A stretch of 54,721 nt of DNA, from positions 1 to 54,721 of the forward strand of contig NZ_JBEZFP010000052.1 of assembly GCF_040649515.1 (NCBI RefSeq), written 5' to 3'. Positions 31,711 through 39,646 of this stretch are shown here, one piece after another (positions within the stretch are counted from its first letter, which is position 1; every line of letters begins with the position of its first letter). A model generated the notes under the pieces. It saw nothing but the letters and a program-made list of their open reading frames with translations, was not told where the DNA came from and searched no databases. This DNA is from Yinghuangia elevatio. GTDB taxonomy: Bacteria > Actinomycetota > Actinomycetes > Streptomycetales > Streptomycetaceae. The position numbers were made by a program, and so were the translations under genes.

Positions 31711-32667
31711 TCAGGGGCGGGCCGCGGCGAGGGTCGCGGCACCACCGGGGTCGGCGTCGGTCGCCGCGGGTACGAGGACTAGCTCGTCGACACCCGCCGC
31801 CGCGTAGGCGGCCATTCGGGCGGCCGGTTCGCCGGTGACGGCCACGACGTCGACGATCTCCGGCGGGATCGCGGCCAGCAGATCCCGGGGGTGGGGCCGG
31901 GTGCGGGCGTACGCGACCACGTCGCCGAAACCGGCCCGCGCGAACATGTCGCCGTACCCCGGAGCCGCCAGGTACGAGACCAGTCCGCGGCGCAACTGCT
32001 CCACACCCTGACCGGTCCCGCCGCCGAGCGCCGCGCACGCCCACAACGCCACCGTCGGCCGCGGACGGCCCGCCGCGCGGGCCGCCTTCTCCAGGTCCGC
32101 GACCAGGTCCGCTGCGGTCTCCGGCGAGACGAGGTTGAGCACCAGCCGGTCGGCGTGCCGGGCCGCGGTACGCAGCGCCGCCGGCCCGAACGCCGCGACG
32201 GTCAGCGGCCCGGACACGGCCGGCAGGCGCAGGCGATAGCCGCTGCTGCGCACCACTTCCCCGACGCCGTCGGAGCGGCCGCCCGCGAGCAGGGTGCGCA
32301 CCGTGCGCGCCGAGTCCTCGAGGGCGCGGGCCGCGCGGGCGCGGGAGCGGCCGTGCCAGTCCTCGACCACCACGGTCGACGACGTGCCGAGCGCGACGGC
32401 GACCTGGCGGCCCGTCAGATCGGCGACGGAAGCGGCGCCCGCCGCGATCATCGCGGGGTCGCGCACGGTGACCGCGAGCGGGCCGAGGACCAGCGGGATG
32501 CGGGTGGTGCGCGCGGCGACCGCCACCGCGAGGACGAAGGCGTCGTACGTCGCCATCTCGCCGATCCACAGCTCCTCGTAGCCCAGCCGGTCGGCCGCCT
32601 CCGCGGTGCGCAGCGCCTCCTGCGGCGGCCGGTCCTGCCAGAGTCCGAGGGAGACCGAGAGCTTCAC
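31711..32667 (-). CDS. LLM-class F420-dependent oxidoreductase
   Basis: A 318-residue TIM-barrel protein of the luciferase-like monooxygenase family. It begins VKLSVSLGLWQDRP, followed by GYEELWIGEMATYDAFVLAV and TTRIPLVLGPLAVTVRDPAMIA, typical of actinobacterial members that use F420 or FMN. The GTG overlaps the thiolase stop by four bases (GTGA). It is last of the five-gene operon that starts with the carotenoid oxygenase. It probably performs a hydride transfer or oxygenation step of the pathway. Cofactor choice is inferred from the organism group. Confidence 0.85.
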   Translation of the reverse strand: MKLSVSLGLWQDRPPQEALRTAEAADRLGYEELWIGEMATYDAFVLAVAVAARTTRIPLVLGPLAVTVRDPAMIAAGAASVADLTGRQVAVALGTSSTVVVEDWHGRSRARAARALEDSARTVRTLLAGGRSDGVGEVVRSSGYRLRLPAVSGPLTVAAFGPAALRTAARHADRLVLNLVSPETAADLVADLEKAARAAGRPRPTVALWACAALGGGTGQGVEQLRRGLVSYLAAPGYGDMFARAGFGDVVAYARTRPHPRDLLAAIPPEIVDVVAVTGEPAARMAAYAAAGVDELVLVPAATDADPGGAATLAAARP

Positions 32668-33884
32668 GCGACCGCCTCCAGCACCACGGCGCTGCCCAGG
32701 CCGGCCGCGCCGCTCACCGCGGCGACGCCGTAGCGGGCGTGCGAGCGGGCGAGTTCGTCGGCGCAGGCGCCGATCAGGATCGCGCCGGTCGCGCCGAACG
32801 CGTGGCCCATGGCGATCGTGCCGCCGTTGACGTTGAAGCGGTCGGCGCCGAACCCCAGGTCGCGCTGGATCTTGACGCACAGCGCGGCGAAGGCCTCGGC
32901 GTACTCCACGACGTCGACGTCGCCCGAGCGCAGGCCCGCCCGCTCGATGGCGCAGCCGACCGCGGTCTGTCCGGCGAGGAGCATGCGCACCGGGTCGGCC
33001 CCCGCGGTGGCGGACGAGGCGATCCGGGCCATCGGGGTGATACCGAGGCGCTCGGCCTCCCGGGCCGTGCCGATGAGGGCGACGCAGGCGCCGTCGGCGA
33101 GCGACGGCGAGGTGCCGCGGGTGTGCAGGTGCCGGATCTCCTTGAGGTGCGGGAGGTGGCGCAGCGCGAGCGCGTCCTGTCCGGAGTCGCCAAGGTCGGC
33201 GAAGGCCGGTCCGAGTGCCGCGAGTTGGTCGAGGGTGACGTCGGGGCGCACATGCTCGTCGTGGGCCAGCAGCACGGTCCCGTCCGGTGCGGTCACCGGG
33301 ACGACCGCGGCGGCGAAGCGGCCTTCGGCCCACGCCCTGGCCGCGCGCTGCTGGGTGCGCAGGCCGTACTCGTCGAGTTCGCCGCGCTCGCAGCCCTCTT
33401 CGGTGGCCACCACGTCGGCGGCGATCCCCATGTGCACGCTGCCGACCGACTCCACCACAGCGGCGTCCGTCCACAGAGGGCCCTGGTCGGCGAACATGGG
33501 TACGCGCGAGCTGGATTCGACCCCGCCCGCGACCATCAGGCCCGCCTGCCCGGAGCGTACGAGCGCCGCCGCGGTCGCCACGGCGTCGATGCCCGAGGCG
33601 CAGAACCGGTTGACCGTCTGCCCGGGAACCGTCTCGGGCCAGCCCGCGGTGAGCAGGGCGGTGCGGGCGAGGTTGGCGCCCTGCTCGCCGACCTGGCCCG
33701 CGCAGCCGAGGACCACGTCGTCCACCCGGTCGGGCACCAGGCCGGTGCGGTCGACCAGGGCGTCGAGGAGCTGCCGGACGAGGTCGAGGGGTGTCACCGA
33801 GGCCAGTCCCCCACGCTGCGTGGACTTGCCGCGCGGGGTCCGCACGTACGCGAGCAGGTAGGCCTCGTCGAGTGCTGCCGTCAC
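32664..33884 (-). CDS. Thiolase-family acyltransferase with altered active site
   Basis: A 406-residue thiolase fold. The acylatable Cys95 (VNRFCASG) and His361 (GGTIAMGHAFGATGA) are present. Two other family residues differ. The usual NEAFA motif is YAEAFA. The second catalytic cysteine, normally in a C-x-GGG block near the C-terminus, is replaced by Ser391 in AVSGAAGLG. It may therefore catalyse a transfer or condensation variant rather than ordinary thiolysis. The GTG overlaps the upstream gene by four bases and the stop overlaps the LLM gene by four. It is fourth in the operon. Confidence 0.85.
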   Translation of the reverse strand: MTAALDEAYLLAYVRTPRGKSTQRGGLASVTPLDLVRQLLDALVDRTGLVPDRVDDVVLGCAGQVGEQGANLARTALLTAGWPETVPGQTVNRFCASGIDAVATAAALVRSGQAGLMVAGGVESSSRVPMFADQGPLWTDAAVVESVGSVHMGIAADVVATEEGCERGELDEYGLRTQQRAARAWAEGRFAAAVVPVTAPDGTVLLAHDEHVRPDVTLDQLAALGPAFADLGDSGQDALALRHLPHLKEIRHLHTRGTSPSLADGACVALIGTAREAERLGITPMARIASSATAGADPVRMLLAGQTAVGCAIERAGLRSGDVDVVEYAEAFAALCVKIQRDLGFGADRFNVNGGTIAMGHAFGATGAILIGACADELARSHARYGVAAVSGAAGLGSAVVLEAVA

Positions 33885-35116
33885 GCGGCCCCTCCCCGGG
33901 AGATGACGGTGGCGACGGCCGTCGTGAAGGAGCCGCCGATGTTGACGGTGAGCGCGGTACGGGCGCCTTCGACCTGGATCGGCCCCGCGGTACCGGCGAC
34001 CTGGCGGGCCGCGTCGACCGCCATGCGCACGCCGGTCGCGCCGACCGGGTGGCCGAGGGCCAGCAGGCCGCCGCCGGGATTGACGGGCAGCGAGCCGCCC
34101 GGGTCGGTGACCCCCTCCTCGACGACGCGGCCGCCCTCGCCCGGCGCCGCAAGTCCGATGTGCTCGAAGGCGACCAGCGAGCTGATGGTGAAGCAGTCGT
34201 GCAGTTCGGCGACGTCGAGGTCCGCGACGCCGCCGATGCCGGCCCTGCGGTACGCGTCCGAGACCGCGCCCGCGAGGTGCGGGAACAGCGGGCCGCCGGG
34301 GTCGCGTCGGGCGAGCTTGTCGGCGAGCAGCAGGCTGTCGGTGCGGTGGCCGAAGCCGCGCAGGCAGGGTACGCCGCTTGGTTCGCGGCCTCGGGCGCGC
34401 GCCCAGGCGGCGGCGTAGCGCGGGGACGCGAGCAAGAGCGCGGCCGCGCCGTCGGTGATGCGTCCGCAGTCGGTACGCCGCAGGCGCCCTTCGACCAGCG
34501 GGTTCGCGGTGTCGTCGGGGGTGAAGGCGGCGGGCTCGAAGTTCCAGTCGCGGGCCTGGGCGTATGGGTTGCGGCGCGCGTTCGCGAACGCGCCGCGGGC
34601 GATGGCCCCGAGGTGGGCCGGGTCCAGGCCCCAGCGTTCGTCGTACGCGTCGGCGACCTCGGCGAACAGTGCGGGCCACGGGAACGTCGCGCCGACCGCT
34701 TCCCGCCCGGCCCACGCGGCGCTGCCGAGGTTGGCGGCGGCGTCGTCCGCCGAGACGTTGCGCATGAGTTCGACGCCCACGACGAGCGCGAGGTCGTACC
34801 GGCCCGCGCCGAGGTCGGCGTCAGCGGCCAGCAGCGCGGTGCCGCCGGAAGCGCACGCCGCTTCGTGGCGCGTGCTGGGGAGGCCGGTGAAGGCGGGTAC
34901 CGCGCTGACCGTGAGGCCGCCCAACTGGGATTGTCCGGCGAACAGTTCGCCCGCGTGGTTGCCGACGTGCAGCACCTCGACGTCGGCGGCGTCGACGGAC
35001 GCGTCGGCGAGCGCGCCCTCGACGGCCTCGCGGAGGAGGTCGACGAGGCCGAGCCCTTCCTTGGCCCAGTTGCGGGCGAAGTCCGTCTGGGCGCCGCCCA
35101 GGATGTACGCGGTCAT
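33881..35116 (-). CDS. SCP-x-type thiolase / acetyl-CoA acetyltransferase
   Basis: A 411-residue thiolase of the SCP2/SCP-x branch, which handles bulky or branched acyl chains. Nucleophile Cys88 lies in HEAACASGG, the HDCFTISSL motif is typical of the branch, and GHPVGATG carries the catalytic His near 360. Unlike full-length SCP-x there is no C-terminal sterol carrier domain. The ATG overlaps the acyl-CoA ligase stop by four bases (ATGA). Such enzymes are frequent in steroid and terpenoid side-chain degradation. It is third in the operon, and a second, divergent thiolase follows. Confidence 0.88.
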   Translation of the reverse strand: MTAYILGGAQTDFARNWAKEGLGLVDLLREAVEGALADASVDAADVEVLHVGNHAGELFAGQSQLGGLTVSAVPAFTGLPSTRHEAACASGGTALLAADADLGAGRYDLALVVGVELMRNVSADDAAANLGSAAWAGREAVGATFPWPALFAEVADAYDERWGLDPAHLGAIARGAFANARRNPYAQARDWNFEPAAFTPDDTANPLVEGRLRRTDCGRITDGAAALLLASPRYAAAWARARGREPSGVPCLRGFGHRTDSLLLADKLARRDPGGPLFPHLAGAVSDAYRRAGIGGVADLDVAELHDCFTISSLVAFEHIGLAAPGEGGRVVEEGVTDPGGSLPVNPGGGLLALGHPVGATGVRMAVDAARQVAGTAGPIQVEGARTALTVNIGGSFTTAVATVISRGGAA

Positions 35117-36960
35117 GTCGCCTCCTGGTCCGTGGGGTCCGTGGGGTCCGTGGGGTCCGTGGGGTCCGTGGGGTCCGTGGGGTCCGGCGTACCGGCATAG
35201 CGGGCGCGGAGTTCGGCTTTGAGCACCTTGCCCACCGGGTTGCGCGGCAGCGCCTCGACGAGTTCGAGACGCTCGGGCAGCTTGTACGTGGCGATCCGGC
35301 GGTCCTTCAGGAAGCCCACCAGTTCGTCGAGCGTGAGCGCCGCACCAGGCTTCGCCACCACGACGGCGCAGGCGCGCTCGCCGAGCACGGGGTCGGCCAC
35401 CGCGACCACCGCGGCATCGGCGACGGAGGCGTGGGCGAGGATGTGGCCTTCGAGTTCGGCTGCAGAGATGTTCATGCCGCCGCGTACCACGATGTCCTTG
35501 GCGCGGTCGACGTAGCGCAGGTAGCGGGGGTCCCCGTCGGCGTCATGGGCGTACGCGAACACGTCGCCGGTGCGGAACCAGCCGTCCTCGTCGAACGCGT
35601 CGGCGCGGTCGCGGCCCAGGTACCCGGCGAAGACGTTCGGCCCTTGCAGCCGCAACTCCCCCGGCACGTCCGCCTCGTGGATCTCCGCGGCGGTGGCGAG
35701 GTCGACCAGGCGCGTGCGCATCCCGTGCGCGGCACGGTTGTCCCAGGTGTGGTCGGGTGAGCCGAAACGCGGGAAGTAGTTGGCGCGTTCGCGGTGGTCG
35801 GGGACGGTTGCGGGGCCGGAGACGAGGCTCGCCCCCTCGTTCGAGCCGAAGAAGTTGAGCACCTCGATGCCGAAGCGCTCGTGCCATCCGACGGTCATCG
35901 CCTCGGTCAGCGGCGCGGAGCCGGAGCCGACGACGCGCAGGCTCGCGAGCGCACCGGGCGGGAGGGCGTTCTGTGCGTCCTGGGCGAGCACCATGGTGAG
36001 CAGCGCGGGCGGGACGACGGTGTACGTGACGCGCTCGCGGGCGATCTGGCCGAAGAACGTCTGCGGGTCGAACGGCTGGTGCTGCACCAGCACGGCGCCC
36101 GTCATCAGCCACGGCACGAACATGCCGCCGATGCCGGCCATGTTGACCATCGGGAACGGGTTGAGGAGCACGTCGTCGGCGGTCAGTTCGGCGGCGTCCA
36201 CGCTGCCGAGCGCCATCGGCGTCCAGTCGTCCGGGCACCGGGGCACGCCCTTGGGCACGGCCTCGGTGCCGGAGGTCCAGCAGATGGTGACGCAGTCGCC
36301 CGGGTGTGCCGTGAACGACTTGAGGTGTGCGGCCAGCGAGTCGGACGCCCTGGCGTCGGTTGCGCGGGAGTCGGCGTCCCGGGCGGCCGCGTCCCGGGCG
36401 GCCGCGTCCCCGGGCGCGGCGAGGGTCGCGTCCAGGCCGACGATGCCTTCGACGCCGTCCGCGGCACCGGTCGCGTCGCCGAACGCGAGCACGCGGACGG
36501 TGTCCGGGTAGACCTCCCGGGCGGCGCGGGCGGATGCGCGGGTGCCGATGCGCGTCGCGGTCACGAAGGCGGTGACACCGGCGAGTTCGCCGAGCGTCCC
36601 GACTTCGTGCTCGCGGTGCTGGACCGGGAACGGCGTGACGATGCCGCCCAGCCTGGCGACGGCGAGGTAGACGGCGGCGAGTTCGACGCAGTTGGGCAGC
36701 TGCACGCCGACCACGGATTCGCGGCCCACTCCGTGGTCCAGCAGCATGGCGGCCAACCGGTCGACGAATGCGTCCAGTTCGGCCCAGGTCAGGCGCCGGG
36801 CCGGGCCGTCGAGGTGCGTCGCGCGGTTCGCGGGGTCGACGACGGCGGTGGCGTCGGGGCGTTCCGCGACGCGGGCCCGGAACAACTCGTCCCAGGTGGG
36901 CACTCCCCACCAGCCGGCCTCGGTGTACGCGGCCTCCCGCTCGGAGGGATGCAGTCTCAC
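35113..36960 (-). CDS. AMP-dependent acyl-CoA synthetase/ligase
   Basis: A 615-residue ANL-family enzyme converting a carboxylate to its CoA thioester through an acyl-adenylate. The phosphate loop is TSGTEAVPKGV (about 225-235), then come NFFGSNEGA, GELRLQGPNVFAGYLG, DGWFRTGDVF, YVDRAKDIVVRGGMNIS and the catalytic Lys in PRNPVGKVLKAEL. Two oddities are an Ala/Asp-rich insertion (DAAARDAAARDADSRATDAR, about 188-207) and a C-terminal tail of about seven PTD tripeptides coded by a 9-bp tandem repeat. GTGA overlaps the carotenoid oxygenase stop. It is second in the operon and should activate the acid derived from the cleaved substrate. Confidence 0.92.
   Translation of the reverse strand: MRLHPSEREAAYTEAGWWGVPTWDELFRARVAERPDATAVVDPANRATHLDGPARRLTWAELDAFVDRLAAMLLDHGVGRESVVGVQLPNCVELAAVYLAVARLGGIVTPFPVQHREHEVGTLGELAGVTAFVTATRIGTRASARAAREVYPDTVRVLAFGDATGAADGVEGIVGLDATLAAPGDAAARDAAARDADSRATDARASDSLAAHLKSFTAHPGDCVTICWTSGTEAVPKGVPRCPDDWTPMALGSVDAAELTADDVLLNPFPMVNMAGIGGMFVPWLMTGAVLVQHQPFDPQTFFGQIARERVTYTVVPPALLTMVLAQDAQNALPPGALASLRVVGSGSAPLTEAMTVGWHERFGIEVLNFFGSNEGASLVSGPATVPDHRERANYFPRFGSPDHTWDNRAAHGMRTRLVDLATAAEIHEADVPGELRLQGPNVFAGYLGRDRADAFDEDGWFRTGDVFAYAHDADGDPRYLRYVDRAKDIVVRGGMNISAAELEGHILAHASVADAAVVAVADPVLGERACAVVVAKPGAALTLDELVGFLKDRRIATYKLPERLELVEALPRNPVGKVLKAELRARYAGTPDPTDPTDPTDPTDPTDPTDQEAT
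35128..35181. repeat. 9-bp tandem repeat at the 3' end of the acyl-CoA ligase gene
   Basis: Six identical GTCCGTGGG units plus a partial one on the plus strand encode (Pro-Thr-Asp)n on the minus strand. The array ends just before the ligase stop codon. Unit length is a multiple of three, so copy changes keep the frame and alter only the length of the disordered tail. Confidence 0.95.
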
Positions 36961-38438
36961 CGCGCCTGCTCCAGCTGCTCGGCGCGGATCCAGCACGAGT
37001 GGAAGCCGGTGGGCACGCGCTGCGGCAGCAGGATGCGGCACACCGGGCCCGCGCCCAGGTCGGCGGCGTCGAGCACGACGACCTCGGAGCGGTCCTCGCG
37101 CTCGTCGTGCACGAACGACACGAGGTAGCCGTCGTCTTCCGCCGTGCCGCCGTCGCGTGGCGCGAAGGGGGCCTCGGAGCCCCACCTGCCCGGTCCGAAG
37201 CGGTGGTCCTGGCGTTCGCCGGTGTGCAGGTCGTAGCGTACGAGGCCGTCGAACAGCAGGGTGTCCTCGCGGGCGATGTGCACGGCGTACCCGAAGCGGT
37301 TGCGGCGGCCGGTGACGCGCGAGTCGATCATCGGGAACTCGGTGTTGTCGTCGTCGCGCGGGCCCTCGGTGGTGGTGCCGGTGCGCAGGTCGAACCGGTA
37401 GCGCCACAACTGCGCGTCGAGGCGCAGGTACGCCAGCATGCGGGCGAGCGGGTGGCTGATGCGCGGCTGGTGCTGCGGGTCTTTCACCCGGCAGACGTCC
37501 ATGACGATCTCGTGGCCCTCCTCCCACGCGTTGACGACGTGGTAGATGTAGCCGGGCCGCGCCTCGAACCACCGCACCGACGAGTTGTCGCCGCGCCTCG
37601 GCAACACCGCGAACCGGGACGGGAGTTCGCGGTCGAAGTGGATGCGGTAGCGGCCCTGGCGGCGCGCCTCCTGGTCCTGGACGAGCGGCAGGTCCATGAG
37701 GATCGCGTGGTTCTCGGTGATCGCCATGTCGTGCGGCAGCCGGGGAGCGGGCAGGTCGATCTCGGCGACGTGCTCGACGACTCCGGCCGGACCGACGATG
37801 CCGTACCTGAGGTACGGCGGCTCGGGTCCGTAGTCGAACCAGAACAGCTCGCCGGTCGCCTCGTCCACCTTGGGGTGGGCCATGAAGTCGCCGGCCAGGG
37901 TGCCGAGGAAGGTCTCGGCGCCGATCGTCCGCAGCGACAGCGGGTCGAGGCTCATCGGGGTCCCGCACAGGTACCACGTGGGCAGGACGCGGCCGTTGAA
38001 GAAGACCACGTCGGTGTTGGCGGAGTCCTTGATGCCGAGGCCGTGGCCGTTCCCGAACGGGTTGCCCTTGGGGTCCTCCATGACGCCGGACCACAACGCG
38101 TGTCCGGCCGCGGTCTCGGCGTCGAAGGCGGCCGTACGCACCCACCGGTTCATGTACCTGGCGCGGCCGTTCTCGAAGTGCAGGCCGTGGATCATGCCGT
38201 CGCCGTCGAACCAGTGGTAGCGGCCGGGCGCGGCGAAGCGCCGATTGGGGCCGTTGCGCAGGTAGACGCCGTTGAGATCCCTCGGGATCTCACCGATTAC
38301 TTCCAGATCGTCTGCATCGATCTCGGTCCCGACCGGGGCGTACACGCCCAGCAGGTACGGGTTCTCCTCGCCCTCCGGCACGGCGCGCTCCGCGGAGTGA
38401 TCGCGCTGGATCCGGTTGATCTGTGGGACTTTCGTCAT
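36957..38438 (-). CDS. Carotenoid oxygenase family (CCD/RPE65/lignostilbene dioxygenase) protein
   Basis: A 493-residue seven-bladed propeller non-haem iron dioxygenase. Four candidate iron-binding His occur in order: FMAHPKVDE, LPHDMAITE, IYHVVNAWE and GFHSCWI near the C-terminus. The N-terminal block IPRDLNGVYLRNGPN and HWFDGDGMIHGL are family hallmarks. Such enzymes split carotenoid, stilbene, isoeugenol or related alkene double bonds to aldehydes. Its place at the head of an operon with an acyl-CoA ligase and two thiolases points to catabolism of an aryl-alkene or apocarotenoid. The ATG at 38436-38438 is chosen for GGAGG five bases upstream, over an ATG 21 bases earlier. Confidence 0.94.
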   Translation of the reverse strand: MTKVPQINRIQRDHSAERAVPEGEENPYLLGVYAPVGTEIDADDLEVIGEIPRDLNGVYLRNGPNRRFAAPGRYHWFDGDGMIHGLHFENGRARYMNRWVRTAAFDAETAAGHALWSGVMEDPKGNPFGNGHGLGIKDSANTDVVFFNGRVLPTWYLCGTPMSLDPLSLRTIGAETFLGTLAGDFMAHPKVDEATGELFWFDYGPEPPYLRYGIVGPAGVVEHVAEIDLPAPRLPHDMAITENHAILMDLPLVQDQEARRQGRYRIHFDRELPSRFAVLPRRGDNSSVRWFEARPGYIYHVVNAWEEGHEIVMDVCRVKDPQHQPRISHPLARMLAYLRLDAQLWRYRFDLRTGTTTEGPRDDDNTEFPMIDSRVTGRRNRFGYAVHIAREDTLLFDGLVRYDLHTGERQDHRFGPGRWGSEAPFAPRDGGTAEDDGYLVSFVHDEREDRSEVVVLDAADLGAGPVCRILLPQRVPTGFHSCWIRAEQLEQAR

Positions 38439-38512
38439 TTCCGCCTCCGCCGAGCACATGAACCTGATCGGGACATCCGGGTGGTGCGGCGTGCGACGTG
38501 CGCTTGCGACGG

Positions 38513-38535
38513 TACTTCGTCAATCGGGATACTTC
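38513..38535. promoter_or_regulatory. Direct repeat in the oxygenase/HxlR divergent region
   Basis: TACTTC occurs at 38513-38518 and again at 38530-38535, 17 bases apart, within the 101-base gap between the carotenoid oxygenase and HxlR starts. HxlR-family operators often contain TACT/AGTA elements. This is a candidate site for autoregulation and control of the operon. Confidence 0.35.
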
Positions 38536-38539
38536 CAGA

Positions 38540-39508
38540 GTGAAAGTGACTGCTCCGGCTCCCACCTCGCTCGGGCACGGGCTGCTCGTGATGGGCGACC
38601 TGTGGAACCTGCTCATCGTCCGCACGCTGCTCACCGAGGGCCCCGCGCGCTTCGGCGACCTGCGGACGCGCCTGGGCATCTCGGACCCGGTGCTGACCCG
38701 GCGGCTGCGCGACCTGGCGGCGGACGGGCTCCTCGAGGCGCACGAGTACCACGCCTCGCCCCCGCGCCACGAGTACCGCCTGACGCCGTCGGGCGAGGAA
38801 CTGTGGCCCGCGCTGGCGGCACTGCACGCGTGGGACCGGCGCTGGGCGCCCGGCTCGGCCCTCCGGCTGCGCGGCGCGCTGACCCACGCGGCGTGCGGCA
38901 ACCGTACGGACCCGGTGTTCGGCTGCGGCGCGTGCGGCGCGATCGGCCTCAGCGCGCGGGACACAACCGCCTCCGTCGACAGATCGGTGCCCTTCGCCTC
39001 GACCAACCCGCGCCGCCGCTACCACCGTTCGGCCTCGGTCGGCGGACGCGACGGCACCGCGCCGCACAACGGCTCCGCCCCCGCCCCGGACGCGCCCGTG
39101 GCGGGGGCGGCGGTGCTCGCCGACCGCACCTCCACATCGCTGCTCGCCGCCGCGCTCCTCGGCCACCGCCGCTTCGGCGACTTCCAGGCGCTGCTGCACG
39201 ACACCGCGCCGCACACCGTGACCACGCGCCTGACCCTGCTCACCGACCAGGGCATCCTGGACCGGACACCCCTACGCGACGGCGGTCGGCGACACGGCTA
39301 CCGACTCACCCCCAAGGGCCACGACTTCTTCCCGACCTTCGCCTTCCTCATCGCCTGGGCCGCCCGCTGGTTCCACCAGGACGGCCGCCCCGGCGTACAC
39401 ATCACCCACCGCGCCTGCGGCGCCGACCTCCTCCCCCGCTGGACCTGCAACGCCTGCAACGGCGAACTGACCACCCTCACCCTCACCCCGCCCCCAGAAC
39501 CCACCTGA
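38540..39508 (+). CDS. Tandem HxlR-type winged-helix transcriptional regulator
   Basis: A 322-residue protein with two HxlR domains in one chain. Domain 1 (about 10-110) has LGHGLLVMGDLWNLLIVRTLLTEG, FGDLRTRLGISDPVLTRRLRDL and the wing EYRLTPSGEELWP. Domain 2 (about 195-295) has LLGHRRFGDFQALLHDTAPHTVTTRLTLL and GYRLTPKGHDFFP. Each half ends with a C-x9-C-x2-C motif (CGNRTDPVFGCGAC and CGADLLPRWTCNAC), possibly zinc- or thiol-binding. The GTG at 38540 is the likeliest start. It is divergent from the oxygenase operon and is its probable regulator. Normal HxlR proteins are about 110-150 residues and dimerise, so this one may be an intramolecular dimer. Confidence 0.85.
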   Translation: MKVTAPAPTSLGHGLLVMGDLWNLLIVRTLLTEGPARFGDLRTRLGISDPVLTRRLRDLAADGLLEAHEYHASPPRHEYRLTPSGEELWPALAALHAWDRRWAPGSALRLRGALTHAACGNRTDPVFGCGACGAIGLSARDTTASVDRSVPFASTNPRRRYHRSASVGGRDGTAPHNGSAPAPDAPVAGAAVLADRTSTSLLAAALLGHRRFGDFQALLHDTAPHTVTTRLTLLTDQGILDRTPLRDGGRRHGYRLTPKGHDFFPTFAFLIAWAARWFHQDGRPGVHITHRACGADLLPRWTCNACNGELTTLTLTPPPEPT

Positions 39509-39646
39509 CCGTGAGCAGGGCCGGCGGACGGGCCTCGACCCATTCAGCCGCGAGGACCTGTGGGCGTGAGGATCTGAGGGTGGAAGCCGTGATGACGTCA
39601 AGCCGCGAGGCTCGTGAAGCCGTCGGGCGGGGCGAGTGTGCGGGGG

